A DNA stretch of 64,000 bases from JALYXS01 sp051003795 (GTDB lineage: Bacteria > Acidobacteriota > Terriglobia > Bryobacterales > Bryobacteraceae). Below are positions 57,966-64,000 of the stretch, in pieces (position 1 is the first letter of the stretch; each line of letters begins with the position of its first letter). The notes beneath the pieces are model-generated. The model did not search any database, was not told the DNA's origin, and was given only the letters and a program-made list of their open reading frames with translations. The stretch is from positions 4,832-68,831 of the forward strand of contig JBPCKZ010000244.1 in NCBI GenBank assembly GCA_051003795.1, read 5' to 3'. A program made the translations under genes and the position numbers.

Positions 57966-58979
57966 ATGGTCACCATTGCCGTCGATGCGATGGGCAGCGA
58001 CGCTTACCCGAAACCGGAGGTGGACGGAGCCGTTCGGGCGGTAAGAAGCTTGCAGGTGAAGGTCGTTCTGGTGGGCCGGAAGGACGTGGTGATGGCGGAA
58101 CTGTCGCGCCATGACGGATATCGCGATCTTCCGATCGAGATCGTGGACGCCATCGATTGTATTTCGATGGAGGATAGCCCGGCGAAGGCGGCTCGTTCGA
58201 AGCGCGGCAGTTCGATGCATGTCTGCTCGCGAATGGTGCAAAGCGGCGCGGCTCAGGGTTTCGTCTCGGCGGGCAACACGGGCGCCTGCATGGCCATCGC
58301 GAAAATGGTTCAGGGCAAGGTTCCGGGCGTGGACCGCCCGGCGTTGTCCGGTATTTTTCCTACCTTGATTCAGGGAAAACCGGTGGTGGTTGTGGATGTC
58401 GGAGCCAATGTCGATTGCTCACCGGAAATGCTGGCGCAATTCGCGCTCATGGGCGAGATTTATTCGCGCCTCGTGCTGCGGAACGAGGGGCCTCGCGTCG
58501 GGCTTCTCTCGATCGGCGAAGAAGAATTGAAAGGGAACGCACTCACGCACGCCGCCACTCCGCTATTGAAGGCATTGCCGATTCATTTCATCGGGAACGT
58601 GGAAGGCCGCGATATTTATTCCGCTAAGGCGGACGTGATTGTTTGCGACGGATTCACCGGGAATGTCGCGTTGAAAGTGAGCGAAGGCCTCGCCGAGATG
58701 ATTAAGAAAATGCTACGCGAATCTCTGGAAGCGACCATCACGCGAAAGATCGGATACGTGCTTTCGCGCACTGCTTACGCGGATTTCAAGAAGCGCGTGG
58801 ACTATTCGGAATATGGCGGAGCGCCGCTGTTGGGAGTGAAGGGCGTATGCATCATCTGCCATGGACGGTCGGACGCGAACGCAATGAAAAATGCGATTCG
58901 GGTGGCGGTGGAATCGTCGACGGTGAATATCAACCAGCAGATCGAGGCGGGTTTGCGTCCGCTGAGCACGGTTGCGTGA
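57966..58979 (+). CDS. plsX: Phosphate acyltransferase PlsX
   Basis: The 337-residue protein shows PlsX motifs: TIAVDAMGSDAYPKPEVDGA, GFVSAGNTGACMA, ALSGIFPTL, VVDVGANVDCSPEMLAQFA and VCDGFTGNVALKVSEG. It makes acyl-phosphate from acyl-ACP for phospholipid synthesis. Its TGA overlaps the ATG of the DsbD-like gene (58977-58981), so the membrane oxidoreductase is likely part of the same transcript. Confidence 0.95.
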   Translation: MVTIAVDAMGSDAYPKPEVDGAVRAVRSLQVKVVLVGRKDVVMAELSRHDGYRDLPIEIVDAIDCISMEDSPAKAARSKRGSSMHVCSRMVQSGAAQGFVSAGNTGACMAIAKMVQGKVPGVDRPALSGIFPTLIQGKPVVVVDVGANVDCSPEMLAQFALMGEIYSRLVLRNEGPRVGLLSIGEEELKGNALTHAATPLLKALPIHFIGNVEGRDIYSAKADVIVCDGFTGNVALKVSEGLAEMIKKMLRESLEATITRKIGYVLSRTAYADFKKRVDYSEYGGAPLLGVKGVCIICHGRSDANAMKNAIRVAVESSTVNINQQIEAGLRPLSTVA

Positions 58980-61258
58980 TGAAGTCCGTATTTTTCCTTT
59001 TCGTCGTTCTTGCTTCGGGGGCTTTCGCGCAGAAGTCCGATCACGTCAAGTGGTCGCTTGAAATCAGCCCCGCTTCCGCCGCGCCCGGCGCGAAAGTTTT
59101 GGGGCATCTGAAGGCGGCCATAGATCCAGGCTGGCATCTTTACTCGCTTACGACGCCCCCCGGTCCGATTCCCACCACCATTCAGCTTGCGGATCGGCCC
59201 TCCATTGAGCGTTTCCGAATCCTTCAGCCCAAGCCCGTTCGCAAATTCGATCCGAACTTCAAAGCGGATACGGAAACCTACGAAGGCGAAGCGGATTTTC
59301 TATTGGAGTTGCAGGTCTCGAAGAACGCGGCATCGGGGCCCGTCGAGATCGCCGCGAGCCCTCGGTATCAGGTCTGCAGCGACACGTCGTGCATCCCGCC
59401 GGTCACGCGGCAAGCCAAGGCCACTTTAACGGTGGACCCCGGCGCGCCCGTTGCCGCGTTGGCGATTCCATCCGGTTACACCGAAGCTAAGCCTACCAAG
59501 CGCACGACGGCGGCAGCGGATGGCTCCCAAACCAGCTCCGAAACGATTTTCGGTTTCCTTGCCGTCGCGTTTGGATTCGGTCTCGCCTCCATCTTCACGC
59601 CGTGCGTATTCCCGATGATCCCGATCACGATGTCGTTCTTCCTTAATAAAGAAGACGCCACGAGGCGCGAAATGGTGATGCAGGCCGGAGTGTTCTGCCT
59701 CGGCATTGTTGTGCTGTTTTCGGGACTCGGATTGCTCGCCACTTCCGTGCTGGGCCCATTTGGCGTGGTGCAACTCGGCTCGAACCCGTGGGTCAACGGG
59801 CTGATCGCGTGCATCTTCCTGATCTTCGGATTAAGCTTGCTCGGCGCGTTCGAGATTACGATTCCCTCCGTAGTCCTGACCAAGTTGAACAGCGCATCGC
59901 AGAAGGGCGGCATTCTGGGCACGCTGCTCATGGGCCTTACGTTTTCGCTCGCATCGTTCGCGTGCGTCGGGCCGTTTGTCGGGACGCTGCTTGCGGCGTC
60001 GGTGCAGGGCGGCGGCTCGCGCCCGTTCCTGGGGATGGTCGCATTCGCCGCGGGACTCGCGCTGCCGTTTTTCCTGCTGGCGCTTTTCCCGAGCTACTTG
60101 AAAAAGATGCCCAAGAGCGGCGGATGGCTGGCGCGCGTGAAAGTGGTGATGGGCTTCGTGATTCTGGCGGCGATGCTGAAGTACGTCTCAAGCATCGACC
60201 AGGTCTTGCAATGGGGTTTTCTCACGCGAGAACGTTTCCTCGCCGCGTGGATCGTTCTGTTCGCCGCGGCGGGATTTTATCTGCTGGGTTACGTGCGCCT
60301 CGAAGGGATATCGAAGGACGAGCCGCTCGGCCTTGGCCGGCTGCTCACCGGAATGGCTTTCGTGATCTTCGCTTTGACGCTGGCGCCGGGAATGTTCGGC
60401 GGCAAATTGGGCGAGTTGGACGGCTACGTTCCCGTGGAGGCCAATACGGAGTCGGCGGTTGCGTGGATGAAAAACGATCTGCCGGGCGCTTTCGAAAAAG
60501 CGCGGCTCGAAGGCAAACTCGTGTTAGTGAATTTCACCGGCTACGCCTGCACCAACTGCCACTGGATGAAGGCCAACATGTTCACGCGTCCGGAAATCGC
60601 CGGCGCTCTCAAGAATTTCGTGCTGGTGGATCTGTATACCGACGGCAACGATGCCGCTTCGCAAGCAAATCAGAAACTGGAAGAGAGCAAGTTCGCGACG
60701 ATCGCGATTCCGTACTATGCGATTTTCGATGCCAACCGGAAAGTGCTTGCGACCTTCCCCAGCCTCACGCGAAAACCGGAACAATATTTGGCGTTTCTCA
60801 ACACGAGCGTGGAGGCGGCTGCGCCGATTGCCACCCCGACGACAACGATCGCCCCCGATTTGACCGGGCTTGGGCTGAAATCTCTCGACGGGACGGCTTT
60901 CGACGAAGCGGCGCTGAATGGAAAAGTCGTCGTCGTTAATTTCTGGGCGACGTGGTGCGTGCCGTGCCGCCAGGAGATTCCCGCGTTTAACCGGATGAAC
61001 GCCGCGCTGAAGAGTAAGGGTCTGCTTGTGCTGGGGATATCGATGGACGAGGACGGAACCGCCGTCGTGAAGCCCTTCCTGAAGCAGAATCCGATTCACT
61101 ATGCCGTGGCGCTGGGGCCGCAAGAATTGAACGAGCGATTTCAAATTACGCAGCTTCCGGTGACGGTAGTGTTCGACCGGAACGGTAAAATAGCGAAGCG
61201 TTTTGAAGGGTTCACTCCCGCGGACAAGATTGAATCCGCCGTCACGCCGCTTCTGTAG
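58979..61258 (+). CDS. DsbD-like thiol:disulfide interchange protein with extra TlpA-type thioredoxin domain
   Basis: The 759-residue protein has a signal peptide (MKSVFFLFVVLASGAFAQ), an N-terminal DsbD alpha-like domain with CSDTSC (about 20-160), eight membrane helices including TPCVFPMIPITMS and ASFACVGPFVG (Cys pair) (about 180-475), a periplasmic thioredoxin domain with ACTNCH (about 490-610), and a C-terminal TlpA-like thioredoxin with WATWCVPCRQE (about 615-759). The added domain is unusual; most DsbD proteins stop after the first thioredoxin. It would move reductant from the cytoplasm to the periplasm, for example to reduce apocytochrome Cys before heme attachment. Confidence 0.88.
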   Translation: MKSVFFLFVVLASGAFAQKSDHVKWSLEISPASAAPGAKVLGHLKAAIDPGWHLYSLTTPPGPIPTTIQLADRPSIERFRILQPKPVRKFDPNFKADTETYEGEADFLLELQVSKNAASGPVEIAASPRYQVCSDTSCIPPVTRQAKATLTVDPGAPVAALAIPSGYTEAKPTKRTTAAADGSQTSSETIFGFLAVAFGFGLASIFTPCVFPMIPITMSFFLNKEDATRREMVMQAGVFCLGIVVLFSGLGLLATSVLGPFGVVQLGSNPWVNGLIACIFLIFGLSLLGAFEITIPSVVLTKLNSASQKGGILGTLLMGLTFSLASFACVGPFVGTLLAASVQGGGSRPFLGMVAFAAGLALPFFLLALFPSYLKKMPKSGGWLARVKVVMGFVILAAMLKYVSSIDQVLQWGFLTRERFLAAWIVLFAAAGFYLLGYVRLEGISKDEPLGLGRLLTGMAFVIFALTLAPGMFGGKLGELDGYVPVEANTESAVAWMKNDLPGAFEKARLEGKLVLVNFTGYACTNCHWMKANMFTRPEIAGALKNFVLVDLYTDGNDAASQANQKLEESKFATIAIPYYAIFDANRKVLATFPSLTRKPEQYLAFLNTSVEAAAPIATPTTTIAPDLTGLGLKSLDGTAFDEAALNGKVVVVNFWATWCVPCRQEIPAFNRMNAALKSKGLLVLGISMDEDGTAVVKPFLKQNPIHYAVALGPQELNERFQITQLPVTVVFDRNGKIAKRFEGFTPADKIESAVTPLL

Positions 61259-61302
61259 AATCGCACTCCCGCCGGCGTCGCGCTTTTCTAAGTAAACCGG
61301 AA

Positions 61303-64000
61303 TTATCGGAGCCTTGCGTATTCCGTCTGGGCTTGCTTAAGGATCGGGATGTCGGGGTCGGCGTCTTTCCAGAGGTTGAGGAAATCCTGGTAGGCGGTCT
61401 TTGCTTTGGTCTTATCTCCCGATAAAGAGAACGCCCTGCCTAGTTGCAAGTGGGCCAGCGCGCCTATGGGATCCATGGCAACGATCGCGCGGTGATCGAG
61501 AATCTTCTGGAACTCGGCGGCGGCTTCGGCGCCCTGGTGCGCGGCCAGATAGGCTTCGCCGCGCACATAGACTGGGTAAAGGTTTCCGAAGAAGCCGGCC
61601 CAACTTCCCGGTACGGCCAAGTCATAGGGAGCGGCGATTTGCAGCAGTTCGATGGCTTTCGAAGGCTCGCCATGGTTCAGCGCCAAGAGCGCGCGGAGCG
61701 TTGGGATGTCGGTGAATCTGACGATGGTATCCTCCCGGAAGCGCTTTTCCAGATCGCTCGTGAGCGCTTGCGACCGCGAAGAATCCCCCGAGATGGCCAG
61801 TGCGAAGGCGGCTCCATATTCCACGTCTCGGCTCTTGGAAAGCTCAAGCGCCGCCGTCGCGCCTCGCCGGGCCTCGGGAGCATTCCCGAACAAGGCCTCC
61901 CGCACGGCCGCTGCGGCTTCGTACAGCGCCCCCCTTTCGCGCTCGCCCGCGTGCCGGCCCAAGTCCACCGCGCGGCGCGACATCGTCCTTGCTTTCGCCA
62001 GGTGGCCGGAATAGCCCAAGACACCAGCCTCCTCGCCTGTGATCCAATCTTCCGCCCCGGAGTTTTTCTTTCCCAGCGCCGCCGCTCGTTCCATTCCCGC
62101 CTTGTCGTCCCTTAAGAAGGCAATGTAATATCGCATGATCAAAAGATCGGGGCTATCGAGTTTGCGCTCGGAGGCTCGTTTGATGGTGTTTCCGGCCTCA
62201 TCCAGGCGGTCCAGGAAAACGTAGGCCCAGCCAAGATTGTTATACCCGGGCGTGAAGTCCGGATCGAGACGAATAGCTTCTTGGCCTTCTTCGCTCGACT
62301 TTTCATACTTGGCGAAAAGTTGATAGATCCATGACAAAAAACCGCGAGGATGGAAATCACGAGGATAAGTTTGCGCCCACAACTCACCAGTCTGGATCAC
62401 CTTTTCCAGATTTCCCGTTACCTCTAGATCGTAAGAGAGCATGATAAAGAACCGCTCCGGATCGCTGGCGCGCTCCCGCAATTGGTAAGCTTTGCCGGTG
62501 CTCTCCGCCGAGAGGACAGATTCCGAAACATCGCCGTACACGCGCCCCAGGAACGCATGTGCCATCGCAAAATCAGCGTCGATTTGAAGAGCGCGCTGGA
62601 GAAGGGGAACGGCGGCGGCAGGGTCTGAAAATCCGACTTTTTCGGCTGCGCTATAAGCTTTCAAGGCTTCGAGCGACGGCGTGGTTGCCTCGGCGAGCGG
62701 AGTGGAGTGCTTTTCGACCGTGGCGAGCGATTCACCGACTCGCGTTCTGAATTTACCGGCAATTTGACTTAAGGCATTCAGGACGTCTTCCTTCTTCGCG
62801 GCTTGCGCCTGTTCCTCATCGAGGATGTCACCCGTGCGGCAATTCTTCGCGCGTAAACCCAATACGTATTGGCTTCCGAGCTTGGCAATCGAGCCGTCGA
62901 GGACGGCGGCGCTTCCAGTTCGCTCGCAAATATCCCTGGCGAATTCCGGTGTTAGCGGCGCATCTGGCGAACGGCCCATGAGACGCAGCCCTTTCTGAAT
63001 GCGCTCATCCGGTACGAGACTCAGAAAAGGCGACTGTCGAAGCTGCACCGCCAAGCCCTGGCGAAGTGCTCCGTCGAAGACGGGATCGCCCGTCGAGTTC
63101 TTGAAGTCGGCGAGGACAATGGTGTCCTTGTCAGTGAGTTTCGGAGCCCGGTGAAAAATGTAGTAGCTTGCGACGAGAAGCGCCAGCATGGCCGCCGCGA
63201 GAGAAACAACAGGCAACCGGCGTTTGGCCGACCGGGCGGTTGCCAGTCGCCCCGAATCCATGTCCTGCTTCAGGCGGTTGAGGTCGGTGCGAATTTCCGA
63301 AGCGTGACGGTAGCGCAGTTCACGATCGTTCTGGAGGCATTTCGATACGATACGCCGTAACTCCGGAGGCGCAACCCCATCCAGTGGGACCGCGCCCACA
63401 AGACGCTTACCGGTTGCCATTTCGTACAGCACCAACCCGAACGAGAAAAGGTCGGACCGCTCATCCAACGGTTCTCCGAGCGTCTGCTCCGGCGACATGT
63501 AGCCCGCCGTACCCAGGACGGTACCTTGTTTCGTAACAGGCTTCGTAACAGTTTCCTCGGCATCGACGGGGCTCAAGAGCTGGGCCAGGCCGAAATCGAG
63601 GATCTTGGGGCGGCCTCCCTGGGTGATGGCGATGTTTCCCGGCTTGATGTCGCGGTGGAGGATGCCGATTGTGTGCGCCGCGTCCAAGGCGTCGGCGATG
63701 GCGATTCCCAGCGCCAGCACGGTATCCACCTCTAAGCGGCCTTCGGCCAGGCGCTGCTTCAGCGTGGCGCCCTCGACGTACTCCATAACGATGAAGGAGC
63801 GGCCTTCCTGCTCGCCGATGTCGTGAATGGTGCAGATGTTCGGGTGGTTCAGGGCGGAAGCGGCGCGGGCCTCGCGGCGGAAACGACTCAAGGCCTCCGG
63901 GTCGTGGGCAAATTCGTCGGACAGAAACTTGAGAGCGACAAAACGATTGAGCCGGGTGTCCTCGGCCTTGTAGACCACGCCCATTCCGCCGCCGCCGAGT
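61303..64000 (-). CDS. Serine/threonine protein kinase with TPR tail (cut by window edge)
   Basis: The frame runs off the window at base 64000, so the N-terminus is missing. The visible 899 residues have the kinase domain (GGGGMGVVYKAEDTRLNRFV, HRDIKPGNI, DFGLAQLL, GTAGYMSPEQTLGE), one membrane helix (about 260-280: VSLAAAMLALLVASYYIFH), a TolB-like domain with VLADFKNSTGDPVFDGAL and a long TPR array to the end. Such kinases are abundant in Acidobacteria. The input signal is unknown. It is convergent with the DsbD-like gene. Confidence 0.88.
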   Translation of the reverse strand, partial: LGGGGMGVVYKAEDTRLNRFVALKFLSDEFAHDPEALSRFRREARAASALNHPNICTIHDIGEQEGRSFIVMEYVEGATLKQRLAEGRLEVDTVLALGIAIADALDAAHTIGILHRDIKPGNIAITQGGRPKILDFGLAQLLSPVDAEETVTKPVTKQGTVLGTAGYMSPEQTLGEPLDERSDLFSFGLVLYEMATGKRLVGAVPLDGVAPPELRRIVSKCLQNDRELRYRHASEIRTDLNRLKQDMDSGRLATARSAKRRLPVVSLAAAMLALLVASYYIFHRAPKLTDKDTIVLADFKNSTGDPVFDGALRQGLAVQLRQSPFLSLVPDERIQKGLRLMGRSPDAPLTPEFARDICERTGSAAVLDGSIAKLGSQYVLGLRAKNCRTGDILDEEQAQAAKKEDVLNALSQIAGKFRTRVGESLATVEKHSTPLAEATTPSLEALKAYSAAEKVGFSDPAAAVPLLQRALQIDADFAMAHAFLGRVYGDVSESVLSAESTGKAYQLRERASDPERFFIMLSYDLEVTGNLEKVIQTGELWAQTYPRDFHPRGFLSWIYQLFAKYEKSSEEGQEAIRLDPDFTPGYNNLGWAYVFLDRLDEAGNTIKRASERKLDSPDLLIMRYYIAFLRDDKAGMERAAALGKKNSGAEDWITGEEAGVLGYSGHLAKARTMSRRAVDLGRHAGERERGALYEAAAAVREALFGNAPEARRGATAALELSKSRDVEYGAAFALAISGDSSRSQALTSDLEKRFREDTIVRFTDIPTLRALLALNHGEPSKAIELLQIAAPYDLAVPGSWAGFFGNLYPVYVRGEAYLAAHQGAEAAAEFQKILDHRAIVAMDPIGALAHLQLGRAFSLSGDKTKAKTAYQDFLNLWKDADPDIPILKQAQTEYARLR

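Overview
The window reads as one high-GC chromosomal segment of an acidobacterium, most likely of the Solibacter/Bryobacter group. The evidence is the mix of families: a long carboxypeptidase-regulatory-domain TonB receptor, an acidobacterial VWFA-type protein, an SBBP-repeat protein with the Solibacter-type C-terminal domain, a TPR-tailed Ser/Thr kinase, a winged-helix/TolB/TPR regulator, a DUF1552 end and a PQQ/cytochrome pair. This placement rests on families recognised by eye, not on rRNA. No rRNA, tRNA, CRISPR array, transposase or integrase was found.

Layout. 1-8.8 kb: the end of a DUF1552 protein, then a minus-strand run of close or overlapping housekeeping genes (ggt, a sugar-isomerase-like TIM barrel, asnS, arginase, ddl, moeA, ugd). 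8.8-12.8 kb: a TonB-dependent receptor and a Phd/VapC-type toxin-antitoxin pair. 12.9-16.9 kb: the translation cluster rplM-rpsI-rpsB-tsf-pyrH-frr, with a long hairpin between rpsB and tsf. 16.9-25.4 kb: a patch of gene debris and one small ORF, a beta-helix operon, a frameshifted regulator, an FG-GAP protein, and a cytochrome c/PQQ-propeller pair. 25.4-33.5 kb: arylsulfotransferase-like protein, glgC, a small cupin-like protein, clpC, DUF3300 and VWFA proteins.

33.5-45.6 kb centres on the components of the Anbu peptide-tagging gene neighbourhood: Anbu peptidase, two transglutaminases, an alpha-E protein and a circularly permuted ATP-grasp protein. It is interrupted by an SBBP/Soli_cterm gene and an MNT/HEPN toxin-antitoxin module. 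A GT2-GT4 fusion and an alpha/alpha-toroid protein sit in the operon of one transglutaminase. 45.6-47.45 kb is an AT-richer insert with a peptidoglycan-binding-like protein and an unknown partner, inside what looks like a tandem duplication of the ATP-grasp 5' end and the neighbouring propeller 3' end.

49.2-57.0 kb is the most striking region. It is a minus-strand operon with stop/start overlaps encoding a decaheme OmcA/MtrC-like cytochrome, a decaheme MtrA/DmsE-like cytochrome, an outer-membrane barrel in the MtrB position, a four-heme cytochrome, a membrane-anchored NapC/NirT-like hexaheme cytochrome and a small monoheme cytochrome. This is a complete candidate route for electrons from the inner membrane to the cell surface. 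Downstream, on the other strand, are yceD-rpmF-plsX and a DsbD-TlpA fusion that could supply reductant for cytochrome maturation. The window ends in a kinase gene that continues past base 64000.

A recurrent theme is debris made of pieces of nearby genes (16864-17213, 41232-41290, 47100-47450), which points to repeated local duplication followed by deletion.
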